Below, piece by piece: positions 1 to 8,634 of a DNA stretch of 64,000 nt. Source of the stretch: Parafrankia sp041008525 (GTDB lineage: Bacteria; Actinomycetota; Actinomycetes; Frankiales; Frankiaceae); contig NZ_JBFLUG010000018.1 in assembly GCF_041008525.1 (NCBI RefSeq), forward strand, positions 1 to 64,000, written 5' to 3'. A model generated the notes under the pieces. The model had not been told where the DNA came from. It was given only the letters and a program-made list of their open reading frames with translations, and ran no database searches. How positions within the stretch are numbered: position 1 is the first letter of the stretch; every line of letters begins with the position of its first letter. Position numbers and translations under genes: made by a program.

Positions 1-2659
1 CGACCAGACCGCCCAGCCAGGCCGCCAGGGGGACAACCACCGGCCAGGGGTGGCGGGGGTAGCGGCCGCGCAGCTCCGCGCGGACCTGCGGGTAGCCGGT
101 ACGCCAGAACGACGCCAGGTCGCTTGTCACCGCCACCGGGCGGCCCGCAGGCGACAACAGATGGAGCACCAGCGGCGCGCGGCCGTCGGCGACGACGGGT
201 ACCCGCTCCCACCCGAACACCTCGGCGATCTTCACGGCCAGCACGGGGCCGGCCGCGCCGCTGGTGCCGCTGTAGTCGAGGCGTACCCGGGAGCCGCTCG
301 GCACCGCCACCCGCTCGGGCGCCAGCTCGTCCAGGCGGGTGGCCTGTGGCCAGGGCAGGAGCCGGCACAGCGCGCGGCCGGCGTCGATGCGCCCGAGGTC
401 GGCGCGGCGTCGCGCACCGTCGAGGTCCGGGCCGAGCCAGTCGGGGGCGGAGTCCAGCAGGGCGGCGTCGGTGACGTCGGGCCAGGGGGCACCGAGCAGC
501 CGGTGGCAGAACGCGAGCCGGTCGCGCAGGGCGAGCGTGTCGGCGCTCCAGCGCAGCACGGAGAGCCCCGCGTCACGCAGCCCGTCGAGCACCGCGGCCC
601 GCAGCAGGGACGGGTCGGGCCTGGCCGCCGGGCGTTCGGCGAGGATGATCGCGCCGAGGCGCTCGAGACGGCGGGCGATGATGTCGCCACCGGACCAGGC
701 GACCTCGTCCTCGGTGCGCAGCAGCGCCGCGCCCGCCTCCCGCGCGGTGGCAGCGTCGAGGGTGACGGCGAGGCGCACGCGTGCGGAGGTCCGGCCGGGC
801 CCGCGGTCGGCGACCGCGATGGCGAGCCATTCCGCCCCGGTCAACGCCGAGCCCGCGGCGATCTCGGCACCGGTCCCGCCCGCCATCAGATAGTTCGAGC
901 TGCCGGCGTCGCGAGCCCGCGCGAGCCGCTCGGGGAAGGCGAGGCCGACCACCAGCCCCGCCGCAAGATCGTCGGTCATCCCACCGGTCCCCCGCGCCGC
1001 GGGCCTGGCAGATCTGCCGGGTTCACCGGGTTCAGCGGGTTCAGTGGGTGCCGCTTCCGCGGCCGCGCGCAGCCGGCGGGCCTCCTCCCGCCAGCGAGCG
1101 GACGCGGCCCGGTCGGTGCCGTCGCGCAGGCGGCGCCACCCGGCGACGAGGTCGTCGGAGGGACCGCCCACCGGGCCGTCCCCGGAGAGCATCGCCACGA
1201 CCTCCGCCGCCCGGCGGGCGCCGACGGCCCGGGTGCCGTCGAGCAGCGCCCGCGCGAGCCGAGGATGGGCCCCGACCTGGGCGATCGAACGTCCCCGTGG
1301 GGTGACCCGGCCGGCGTCGTCGACGGCGCCGAGGGCCCGCAGCGAGACTCCGGCGGCCTCCATCGCGCCGGCGGGAGGCTCGCTGAGCAGCGGCAGGCCC
1401 ACGCCGCCGGGATGGCCCCAGGCCGCCAGCTCCAGGGCGAAGGCGGTGAGGTCGGCGACGGCGATCTCCGGTTCCGGCTGGGCGGGCAGCCGGTCGTGCT
1501 CGGCGGCGGACCAGCAGCGGTACACCCGGCCCGGCGCCTCCCGGCCGGCCCGGCCCGCGCGCTGCCCGGCGGACGACCGCGACACCCGCACGGTGACCAG
1601 CGAGCCCAGCCCGCGGGCGTGGTCCATCCGCGGGGAGCGGGCCAGACCGGCGTCGACGACGACCCGCACACCGGGCACCGTGAGGCTGCTCTCCGCGACC
1701 GCGGTAGCCAGCACGACCCGGCGCCGCGGGCCGGCGCTCAGCACCGCATCCTGGGCCCCGCCGGTCTGGCGGCCGTGCAGGGTGAGCACGTCGACCGCGT
1801 CCCGATGCCCGGCGAGACGGCCGGCGACGGCGGCGATCTCACCGGCCCCGGGCAGGAAGACGAGCACATCACCGGGCGTCTCCCGCAGCGCGCGCCCGAC
1901 GGTCGCGGCGACGTGGTCGAGCAGCTTCGGGTCGACCCGCAGGCCGTGCGCCGGGGCGATCGCCCCTGGTGGGGGTGCCCAGACCACCTCGACGTCGTAC
2001 ATCGAGGCGTCCGTCCCGATGACCGGCGCGGGCTGGCCGGGCGAGCCGAGCATCGCAGCCAGCAGCCGGGTGTCGGCTGTCGCGGAGGCGGCGAGCAGGA
2101 GCAGGTCGGGGCGCAGCGCGGCGCGGACGTCGAGCAGGAACGCGAGCGCCAGGTCGGCGTCGAGGTGGCGCTCGTGGCACTCGTCGAGGATGACCGCGTC
2201 GGTACCGGGCAGTTCGGGGTCGCGTTGCAGCCGCCGGACGAGCACTCCCGTCGTGACCACCTCGACCCTGGTGGACGGCCCCGCCCGGCGCTCGCCGCGG
2301 ATCGTGTAGCCGACCGCGCCACCCACCTCGCCGCGACCCGCGGGGTCTGCACCAGCCCCGGCACCACCCCCCGCGCTCCCGCCGGCGAGGCTGGCCATCC
2401 GGCGGGCCGCGGCGCGGACGGCGATCCGCCGGGGTTCGACGACCAGTACCCGGCCGGGGACGTGGTCGGCGAGCGCGAGCGGGACGAGCGTCGTCTTGCC
2501 CGTGCCGGGCGGGGCGACCAGCACCGCGGCCCCGCCGGCCCCGCCAACCCCGGCATCGCTCGGCCCGTGCTGGTCGCGGGCGGTCAGCACGGCGACGAGC
2601 GCCGGCAGGGCGGCCCGGACGGGCAGGTCCGCCCCGGCGACCGTGAGGTCGGGCAACAT
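1..2659 (-). CDS. hrpB: ATP-dependent helicase HrpB, C-terminal end cut by window edge
   Basis: Reading the minus strand from ATG 2659 gives an open frame of at least 886 codons with no stop before base 1. It is a DEAH/DExH-box helicase. Walker A (APPGTGKTT) lies near residue 47 and the DECHERH box near residue 158, followed by the helicase C domain with a QRAGRAGR-type motif. At the left edge the frame reads RYPRHPWP, like the RYPKHPWP motif near the C terminus of HrpB, so only a short tail is missing. HrpB is thought to act on RNA, but its role in actinobacteria is not settled. The name rests on domain order and the C-terminal motif. The next gene (phoU-like) is on the same strand about 110 bases upstream. 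Confidence 0.9.
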   Translation of the reverse strand, partial: MLPDLTVAGADLPVRAALPALVAVLTARDQHGPSDAGVGGAGGAAVLVAPPGTGKTTLVPLALADHVPGRVLVVEPRRIAVRAAARRMASLAGGSAGGGAGAGADPAGRGEVGGAVGYTIRGERRAGPSTRVEVVTTGVLVRRLQRDPELPGTDAVILDECHERHLDADLALAFLLDVRAALRPDLLLLAASATADTRLLAAMLGSPGQPAPVIGTDASMYDVEVVWAPPPGAIAPAHGLRVDPKLLDHVAATVGRALRETPGDVLVFLPGAGEIAAVAGRLAGHRDAVDVLTLHGRQTGGAQDAVLSAGPRRRVVLATAVAESSLTVPGVRVVVDAGLARSPRMDHARGLGSLVTVRVSRSSAGQRAGRAGREAPGRVYRCWSAAEHDRLPAQPEPEIAVADLTAFALELAAWGHPGGVGLPLLSEPPAGAMEAAGVSLRALGAVDDAGRVTPRGRSIAQVGAHPRLARALLDGTRAVGARRAAEVVAMLSGDGPVGGPSDDLVAGWRRLRDGTDRAASARWREEARRLRAAAEAAPTEPAEPGEPGRSARPAARGTGGMTDDLAAGLVVGLAFPERLARARDAGSSNYLMAGGTGAEIAAGSALTGAEWLAIAVADRGPGRTSARVRLAVTLDAATAREAGAALLRTEDEVAWSGGDIIARRLERLGAIILAERPAARPDPSLLRAAVLDGLRDAGLSVLRWSADTLALRDRLAFCHRLLGAPWPDVTDAALLDSAPDWLGPDLDGARRRADLGRIDAGRALCRLLPWPQATRLDELAPERVAVPSGSRVRLDYSGTSGAAGPVLAVKIAEVFGWERVPVVADGRAPLVLHLLSPAGRPVAVTSDLASFWRTGYPQVRAELRGRYPRHPWPVVVPLAAWLGGLV

Positions 2660-2767
2660 GCGCCCAGTGTCCTCGGATCAACGTGGCGGGGGGCGGTGCT
2701 GCCCCGGGCTGTGGATGGCCGCGCGGCGGATGGCCGCACGGCGACCGAAGCGGATCAGTTCGCCCGA

Positions 2768-3475
2768 TCAGGTGGCGGGTGCGCGTCCGAACGCGGGTGT
2801 GGAGGAGGGGACGTCCGCCGTGGGGTTGTCGATACGGGCGAGCTGGCGGGCGGCGGTGACCGCCTGGTCGCCGAACCTTTCGTAGAAGCGGGAGAGCAGG
2901 GCCAGGTCGATGGCGGCTTCGATGCCGTGGGGCCAGTCGGGGCTGGTCACGGCGGAGAGGAGCGACCGGTGCGTCTCGTCGATCGGGTCGTCGGCGTCCT
3001 CGACGCGCTGGGGGGCGGTCGGGTCCTGGCTGTTGATGGCGGTGACGAGCTGGGTGACGAGGTGGGCGCACAGCTCGCCGAGACGGGTGATGGTGGGATG
3101 CAGCGGCGCAGGCAGGGCGGGGGCCGGGGCGCGCCGGTCGGCGACGGCGGCGATGTGATTGGCCAGCCCCGCCATCCGTTCGATCGCCGCGGCGATCCGA
3201 AGGGCACCCAGAATCAGGCGAAGGTCCCCGGCCACCGGGGCTTCCAGAGCCAGCAACATGACCAGGTCGTCGTCGAGGGCGTCGGATCGGTCACGGATTC
3301 GCTTCGCCGCGGCGTGGATGGGGGCGGTGTCGGTGCGGCCGGCTGAGGGACCGGCCACGGCGGTGGTCGCGTCGGTCACCATCTGGCGGGTCTCGCTGGC
3401 CAGCTCGCTGAGCACCACGCGGATCCGCTCCAAGGCCTCGGTGTAGGCGAACCGATGCGGGCTGGGGACATCCAT
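2768..3475 (-). CDS. PhoU-like phosphate signalling protein
   Basis: Encodes 235 residues of all-helical PhoU type. Two repeated helical bundles carry the family's acidic pattern: RDRSDALDDDLV near residue 65 and ETHRSLL with FYERFGDQAV in the second half. PhoU proteins restrain phosphate uptake through the Pst transporter and the PhoR kinase. No pst or pho gene is in the window, so the partner is unknown. ATG 3475 is chosen because it opens directly onto the conserved start (MDVPSPHRFAYTEALERI); upstream codons in this frame lie inside the acetyltransferase gene. The start is 5 bases after the stop of that gene, suggesting a two-gene operon. Confidence 0.82.
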   Translation of the reverse strand: MDVPSPHRFAYTEALERIRVVLSELASETRQMVTDATTAVAGPSAGRTDTAPIHAAAKRIRDRSDALDDDLVMLLALEAPVAGDLRLILGALRIAAAIERMAGLANHIAAVADRRAPAPALPAPLHPTITRLGELCAHLVTQLVTAINSQDPTAPQRVEDADDPIDETHRSLLSAVTSPDWPHGIEAAIDLALLSRFYERFGDQAVTAARQLARIDNPTADVPSSTPAFGRAPAT

Positions 3476-3480
3476 GTCGG

Positions 3481-4134
3481 TCAGTTTCCCCGAACATGCC
3501 CTTCCACGCCCTCGCTTGGCTGTGGACAATGCCCAGGCCGGGGTTCGCGTGGGTGGACCTTGTCGAGGATCGGCCGCACGTCCGACCAACAGCAGCGGAG
3601 GTTCGGCGCCGATCCGCCCGCGGGGTCCCTGAGCATGGTCCGGTCGGTCTCGACGCCTCCCAGGCGCTGGTAGAACCGCCGGGCGGAATGATTGGCCTCC
3701 ATCACCCACAGCCACAGCCCTTGTCGGGGCTGTTCCGCATTCGTCCACGCGGCGGCGGTCTGCAACAGGGTCGTGCCCAGCCCACTGCCCTGCGCGTCGT
3801 GACGCACGTGCAGGTTCTCCACGTAGACCCCCCGACGCGGGTCCTCGTCCGCGAAGACGCAGATGAATCCCAGGAGGCCCGCCGCTGTGGAGGCGATCCA
3901 CACCCGCTGGTCCCCGCGGGGGGCCGTCATGCGCTGGCGCCAGGCCGAGAGGCGCTCGCTGACCACGTCCCCGTCGAGGTAGGCGTCGCTCATCATGCCC
4001 CGATACGTGCGCCGCCAACTGTCGGCGTGGACGGGAGCGATTGTCTCGGCATCCGCTGGTAGGGCCCTGCGGATGGCCCAGCCTGTGGCGGCGGAAACGG
4101 GCGGGGAACCATCCCTCTGATCAGCCGTCACCAT
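3481..4134 (-). CDS. GNAT family N-acetyltransferase
   Basis: A 217-residue protein with the GNAT fold: N-terminal IRRALPADAETIAPVHADSW, a central strand VYVENLHVRHDAQGSGLGTTLL carrying the acetyl-CoA pyrophosphate loop (R/QxxGxG/A, here QGSGLG), and a C-terminal motif ANHSARRFYQRLGG typical of RimI-like enzymes. These enzymes move acetyl from acetyl-CoA to an amine; the substrate cannot be told from sequence. It starts at ATG 4134 and lies just upstream of the PhoU-like gene on the same strand. The C-terminal 40 residues (after DPAGGSAPN) are proline/arginine rich and not part of the fold. Confidence 0.88.
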   Translation of the reverse strand: MVTADQRDGSPPVSAATGWAIRRALPADAETIAPVHADSWRRTYRGMMSDAYLDGDVVSERLSAWRQRMTAPRGDQRVWIASTAAGLLGFICVFADEDPRRGVYVENLHVRHDAQGSGLGTTLLQTAAAWTNAEQPRQGLWLWVMEANHSARRFYQRLGGVETDRTMLRDPAGGSAPNLRCCWSDVRPILDKVHPREPRPGHCPQPSEGVEGHVRGN

Positions 4135-4173
4135 GAATGATCATTTCTCCGTTCTTCGACAGTGAACCGGGTG

Positions 4174-4482
4174 CTAGTAGGTCTGCTCCATGATTTTGAA
4201 TCTCAGTGCCAGGATGCCGCCGGCGACCAGGGCTGTGCCCGCCATGATCCACAGAATGATCGAGTGGGTCGGCAGCGCGAGCGCGCCCAGTACGAATCCG
4301 ACAATGATCAGGGCGACGGCGAGCCAGGATCCCGCGTTTCCCCGGCGATGCGCCCTGGCGGCCCGGGCCGCCTCCGGTCGTGCCGCGAACTGCCGGGCGA
4401 GACCGGCATCCTGCTTCGCCCGGTGATCCCCGATGGCCGCCACGGCGTGCCGGTCTTCCCTCCTCCTGACCGCGACGTGCAC
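4174..4482 (-). CDS. Small two-helix membrane protein, HGxxPAAW-like
   Basis: Up to 102 residues. A charged N-terminal half is followed by RGNAGSWLAVALIIVGFV and a second hydrophobic stretch ending RFKIMEQTY, giving two predicted membrane helices with a short loop. The layout resembles the small actinobacterial HGxxPAAW membrane proteins, with the signature degraded to RGNAGSW; function unknown. The start is uncertain: GTG 4482 has its purine-rich stretch too close, and GTG 4443 (89 residues) is an alternative. It precedes the acetyltransferase-phoU pair on the same strand by 40 bases and could be cotranscribed. Confidence 0.6.
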   Translation of the reverse strand: MHVAVRRREDRHAVAAIGDHRAKQDAGLARQFAARPEAARAARAHRRGNAGSWLAVALIIVGFVLGALALPTHSIILWIMAGTALVAGGILALRFKIMEQTY

Positions 4483-4782
4483 CTCCGGTCATCGTCGTCA
4501 CCCAGCTGGATGGCCGGGCAGGCATGGACGTTCCACCCGCTTCGAGATCACCGTTCCCAGGACACCGCGGGCTGCACCTCCAGGAAAGGACGAACCAGGT
4601 TCGACTTCCCAGTTCGCACGCCGCAGGAATCCTCGCCGCCGCCAGCCAACGCTGTCCGTCGTCGCGGCAGTATCCGGTTATGTTGCTTCAGCCTGCCGCG
4701 ACATATGAGCTTCGTGGCCCGAGCAGCTAGCGTGGACGCAGGGGCCGATCCGTGCAGATCATGTACAGGGCTGGAGGTGGCC
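4483..4782. other. Intergenic stretch, no gene seen
   Basis: This 300-base stretch separates the leftward small membrane protein from the rightward coiled-coil gene. It must hold two divergent promoters. I see no convincing open frame, RNA motif or repeat. The base composition is noticeably less GC-rich around 4670-4720 than in the flanking genes, as expected for a promoter region. Confidence 0.4.
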
Positions 4783-5268
4783 GTGACCGACGGCGCTGAG
4801 GGTCCACGACGCCCGCCCGGGCGGACGACGGACGGCAGTGCACACGCCGCCGTCGAACGGGAGCGCCGGCTTACCGCGCGGGAGCACGAGGCCGACAGGC
4901 GTGATCGGGCGGCGGACGGCCGGGATCGTCTGGCCGAGGACCGCGAGCGCGCCGCTGACCAGCGGGAACGAAGTGCCGACGAGCGCGATGGGCTCGCCGA
5001 TACCCGGGAGCGCTGGCTCACGGAACGCCAACGGCTCCTGGACGAGCGGACCCGCGAGCTGCGTGTCGCCGTGAGTGGGCACACTGCCGGCGGCGCGGAG
5101 ACCCTGGAGCTCGCCCGCGCCGCGCTGGCACGCTCCCGGCAGCGGCTGGACCGTGCCGAAGCCGCTCTGGGCGACAATGACCGGCGGGCATCGCGCGAAC
5201 AGGCCGAAATTGATCGCGAGGCCACGCGCAGCGACCGCGACACCCGAGACCGAACGGACAGCGGTTGA
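4783..5268 (+). CDS. Charged coiled-coil protein of unknown function
   Basis: A 161-residue protein made almost entirely of Arg, Asp, Glu and Ala. Imperfect heptads of the type RDRxAEDRERAADxRE run from about residue 25 to 95 and should form a long helix or coiled coil; a second helical part ends near residue 150. GTG 4783 is preferred because GGAGG sits at 4773-4777, five bases upstream; GTG 4777 overlaps that site. Similar Arg/Asp/Glu repeat stretches occur in actinobacterial proteins beside signalling domains, but no such domain is present here. The function is not known. Confidence 0.65.
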   Translation: MTDGAEGPRRPPGRTTDGSAHAAVERERRLTAREHEADRRDRAADGRDRLAEDRERAADQRERSADERDGLADTRERWLTERQRLLDERTRELRVAVSGHTAGGAETLELARAALARSRQRLDRAEAALGDNDRRASREQAEIDREATRSDRDTRDRTDSG

Positions 5269-5417
5269 ATGTGCCGCGAACCCGCCGTTGGAAAACGCCG
5301 GGGGAGGGCATGTTCGCGTCGTCAGACGTGTCGCGGGCCGGGATCACTCGACGGCGTCGGGGATGCGTGGGAGCGTCGCCGACGCCTGCTGCTGTCGGTG
5401 ATGCTCGGGCTGGTCGG

Positions 5418-5990
5418 TCAGCCACCGAGCCGCCGGTCGGCGAGCACGCGGTGGACCTCGCGGGCGATCTGCCGCTGCTCGTCGGGGTGGATCAGCAGGA
5501 TCGGGGTTCCGGTGGTGCTGAGCACGCGGTCCTGGTCCTGCACGGGGTCGAGTCCGGGCTGGGCGCCGAGGACGGCGAGCCGGGAGGTGATCGCTGCGCG
5601 GACTTCGGGCTGGTCGGCGCCTATCTCGCCGCTGAACACGATGGCGTCGAGGTGGTCGAGGCTGGTCGCGGCGGCGGCGATCTCCTGCGCGGCGCGCAGG
5701 CAGAACACCGCGAGCGCGAGCGCGGCGGCGGCACCGCTTCGGGCAGGTCACGATGGAAGACGGTGTCCAGACAGGCCACGTGGGGCACGTCGGGCACGGT
5801 CGAGGAAGTCGGCGAGTGCCCTGCCCGCCTCGTCGCTGTCGGGGGCGGTGTCGATGTCGGCCTGCTCGCTGATGTCGAGATTGGCTGGCCCGGCTCCCTC
5901 GTCGACGACGGCGAGCTTGAGGCTGTGCGACCCGGCGTTCACGGTCAGGACCACCGTGCCGGGATCCTGCTCCCAGGAGGGCGACGTCAT
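5418..5990 (-). pseudogene. ackA: Decayed acetate kinase (ackA remnant)
   Basis: The minus strand opens at ATG 5990 with the acetate kinase N terminus (VLTVNAGSHSLKLAVVD) and runs about 68 residues to FLDRARRAP, then reaches a stop at 5748. In a different frame around 5780-5730 it reads VACLDTVFHRDLPEAV, matching the central FDTAFH segment of acetate kinase. Back in the first frame, 5725-5418 encodes LAVFCLRAAQEIAAAA, LDAIVFSGEIGADQPEVR and a normal C terminus. Roughly half of the usual 400 residues are missing in two gaps with compensating shifts, so an active enzyme is not expected. The start overlaps the phosphoketolase stop (ATGA), as in an intact xfp-ackA operon. Confidence 0.85.
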
Positions 5991-8353
5991 GTCCACTCCC
6001 AGTTCGAGATCCAGTCGGGGTCCTGACCTGTCCGGCGCAGGTCGGCGCGGATGCCGTCGCGTTCGCGGGCGTAGCGGCCGGCCAGTTCGTCCCGGCGGTC
6101 GGACGACCCCGCCGCGTGTTGCAGCGCGGCGATGGCCACGTCGTGCCGGGTGACGCCGTTGCTGGCCAGCAGCTCGTAGGGCGTGGTCGTGGTGCCTTCC
6201 TCGACATAGCCCCTGACATGGAAGCGGCTCGCGTTCGGGCGGCGGTGGAGGCACTCGTGGACCGCCGACGGGTAGCCGTGGAAGTCGAAGATGACCGGTA
6301 CGTCGTCGGCTCCGAAGCAGGCCGTGAACTCGTCGTCGGACAGCCCGTGCGGATGCTGGTCGGGTGGGGGCAGGGCGAGGAGGTCGACGACGTTGGTGAC
6401 CCGAACCCGCAGGCCGGGGAGGTCGCGGCGCAGCATCCACGCCGCCGCCAGCGTCTCGACGGTGGGGACGTTGCCGGCGCAGGCGAGGACCACGTCCGGC
6501 GGTCCGCCGCGGTCGCTGCCGGCCCAGGCCCACGCGGCGGCACCGGCGCGGCAGTGCGCGCGGGCCTGGTCGAGGCTCAGCCACGGGGGGCTGGGGTTCT
6601 TGCCGGCGACGACCACGTTGATGCGGTCGGTGGAGGCCAGGCAGTGGGCCATGGTGACCAGCAGGCTGTTGGCGTCCGGGGGGAGGTAGACCCGGGCCGC
6701 GTCGGCCTTCTTGGTCAGGATGTTGTTGATGAACCCGGGACCCTGGTGGCTGTAGCCGTTGTGCTCCTGCCGCCACCCTTCGCTGGTGAGCAGGTAGTTC
6801 AGCGAGGCGACCGGTGCCCGCCAGGGCACCTCGCCCGCCATCTTCAGGAACTTGGCGTACTGGTTGACCATGCTGTCCACGATGGAGACGAATGCCTCGT
6901 AGCAGGGGAAGAGGCCGTGCCGGCCGGTGAGCAGATAGCCCTGGAGCCAGCCCTGGCAGTTGTGCTCGGAGAGCACCTCCATCACCCGCCCGGAGGGATC
7001 GAGGTGTTCGGCGTAGCCCGCCACGGGCCACTGCCACGCCCGCCCGGTGGCGTCGAGGACAGCGTCGAGCTTGTTGGAGTCCAGCTCGTCCGGGCACATG
7101 ATCCGGAAGTCGCGGGAGTGTTCGGTGGCGCGCATCAGCTCCGCCAGCCACGGCCCCAGCGTCGGCGTCGCTCCGACGCGGCCCTGGCCGGGCCGGGGTA
7201 CCGCGACCGCGAAGCGGTCCAGCGCCGGCAGCGGCAGATCGCGTCGGAGCTGGCCGCCGTTGGCCTCCGCGACCGCGCCGAGGCGGCGGTCACCCGTCGG
7301 GCAGCAGGCCAGGATGTCGTCGGCCGGGCTGCCGTCGGCATCGAACAGTTCCTGCGGGCGGTAGGACCGCAGCCAGGCCTCAAGTGCGGCGAGCTGTCGC
7401 GGGTCGTCGTGGACGCCTTCGAGTGGCACCTGGTGGGCGTTGAACGTGCCCTCCAGGGCCTGACCGCCGACCTCGGAGGGCAGTCCCCATCCCTTGCGGC
7501 TGCGCAGGACCAGCATGGGCCACGCCGGGTGCTCCGGTCGGCGGCCGGCGCGAGCCTGGTCCTGGATGGCGCGGATCCGCTGCCAGGCGTCGCACAGCGC
7601 CGCGTCCACCCGTGCGTCGGCGTCGAACTCGGGGTCGAAGTAGTCGCCGCGCACGTCGACGATCCGCGGTACCCAGCCGTGGCCGCGGTAGAGCGCGCAC
7701 AGCTCCTCGTCGCTCATCGATCCCGTCTGCGTCGGTGAGGAGATCTTGTAGCCGTTGTCGTGCAGGATCGGCAGCACCGCGCCGCCGGTGACCGGGTCGA
7801 GGTACTTGTTGCCGTGCCAGGCCGCCGCCGTCGGGCCGGTCTCGGCCTCGCCGTCCCCGACCAGGCACGCGACGAGGAGGTCCGGTCGGTCCAGCGCGGC
7901 GCCGAAGGCGGTCGAGAGGGCGTACCCCAGCTCCCCGCCCTCGTGGATCACGCCGGGAACGGCGGGCGAGAGGTGGCTGGGGAAGCCGCCCGGCCAGGAG
8001 AACCGGCGCACCAGTTCGGTCAACCCGGCCTCGTCACGGCTCAGGCCCGGATCGAGCTCGGCATGCGTGCCCTCCAGCCAGAGGCTGGCATGGTTGGCCG
8101 GTGCGCCGTGGCCAGGCCCGGTCACCAGCAGCGTCCGGTGGCCCGTGCGCCGGATCAGCCCGTTGAGCCCGGCGTAAACGAGGGTGATGCCGGGGCAGGT
8201 ACCCCAGTGGCCGAGCAGGCGCGGTTTGAGGTGCTCGACCCTGAGCGGCTCACGCAGCAGCACGTTGTCCTGCAGGAAGATCATCGCGGCCGCGGCGAAG
8301 TCAGCGGCACGCCGGTATCGGCGCACCGCGGTGGGTGAGTCCGAGTTCCTCAC
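5987..8353 (-). CDS. xfp: Xylulose-5-phosphate/fructose-6-phosphate phosphoketolase
   Basis: A 788-residue protein of normal family length. It uses thiamine diphosphate to split xylulose-5-phosphate or fructose-6-phosphate, giving acetyl-phosphate plus a triose or tetrose phosphate. Recognisable segments are GHWGTCPGI near residue 50, VTGPGHGAP, the diphosphate-binding GDGEAETGPTAAAWHGNKY near 168, HDNGYKISSPT, and EHNCQGWLQGY with SHQGPGFI in the second half. The start is GTG 8353. Acetyl-phosphate would normally pass to acetate kinase, whose gene directly downstream is decayed here; phosphotransacetylase or another kinase elsewhere would be needed. It is divergent from the phosphatase gene at 8635. 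Confidence 0.95.
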   Translation of the reverse strand: MRNSDSPTAVRRYRRAADFAAAAMIFLQDNVLLREPLRVEHLKPRLLGHWGTCPGITLVYAGLNGLIRRTGHRTLLVTGPGHGAPANHASLWLEGTHAELDPGLSRDEAGLTELVRRFSWPGGFPSHLSPAVPGVIHEGGELGYALSTAFGAALDRPDLLVACLVGDGEAETGPTAAAWHGNKYLDPVTGGAVLPILHDNGYKISSPTQTGSMSDEELCALYRGHGWVPRIVDVRGDYFDPEFDADARVDAALCDAWQRIRAIQDQARAGRRPEHPAWPMLVLRSRKGWGLPSEVGGQALEGTFNAHQVPLEGVHDDPRQLAALEAWLRSYRPQELFDADGSPADDILACCPTGDRRLGAVAEANGGQLRRDLPLPALDRFAVAVPRPGQGRVGATPTLGPWLAELMRATEHSRDFRIMCPDELDSNKLDAVLDATGRAWQWPVAGYAEHLDPSGRVMEVLSEHNCQGWLQGYLLTGRHGLFPCYEAFVSIVDSMVNQYAKFLKMAGEVPWRAPVASLNYLLTSEGWRQEHNGYSHQGPGFINNILTKKADAARVYLPPDANSLLVTMAHCLASTDRINVVVAGKNPSPPWLSLDQARAHCRAGAAAWAWAGSDRGGPPDVVLACAGNVPTVETLAAAWMLRRDLPGLRVRVTNVVDLLALPPPDQHPHGLSDDEFTACFGADDVPVIFDFHGYPSAVHECLHRRPNASRFHVRGYVEEGTTTTPYELLASNGVTRHDVAIAALQHAAGSSDRRDELAGRYARERDGIRADLRRTGQDPDWISNWEWT

Positions 8354-8478
8354 GACCGAACGACCCTTCGTTGCCAGCTGGCGCTGCGGTGTGCCGCACG
8401 CCCGCGTCTGCCGAAGGACATGGCACCTCCTCGATCCGCTGGTTCTGCCCTGTCATGCGCGGCTGGTCGGTACCAAAA

Positions 8479-8522
8479 CCCCTCGGCAACCCCTCGGCAA
8501 CCCGTCGGCAGCCCCTCGGCGA
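8479..8522. repeat. Four tandem 11-base repeats
   Basis: Four consecutive copies of an 11-base unit (CCCCTCGGCAA, with one or two changes in copies 3 and 4) lie in the 281-base gap between the divergent xfp and phosphatase genes. The 11-base period is about one DNA helical turn, so a protein could bind on one face; simple slippage is equally possible. Confidence 0.7.
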
Positions 8523-8634
8523 ACCCGGGACACACCCGCCCTGCATCTGTTGATCTCTGCTCCTGCGTATGACGGGACACCCTGGGCATGAGGGCGAGGT
8601 GCGGAACTTCTACCCGGAGCCGTGAGAAGAGGCC

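Noticed and set aside
50..3346. Very long plus-strand open frame of about 1,098 codons
   Set aside because: It runs opposite the HrpB helicase and PhoU genes, has no recognisable domain, and has the Gly/Arg/Pro-rich composition typical of antisense frames in high-GC DNA.
5418..5708. A separate 96-residue gene
   Set aside because: It is the C-terminal fragment of the decayed acetate kinase, with no independent start signal.
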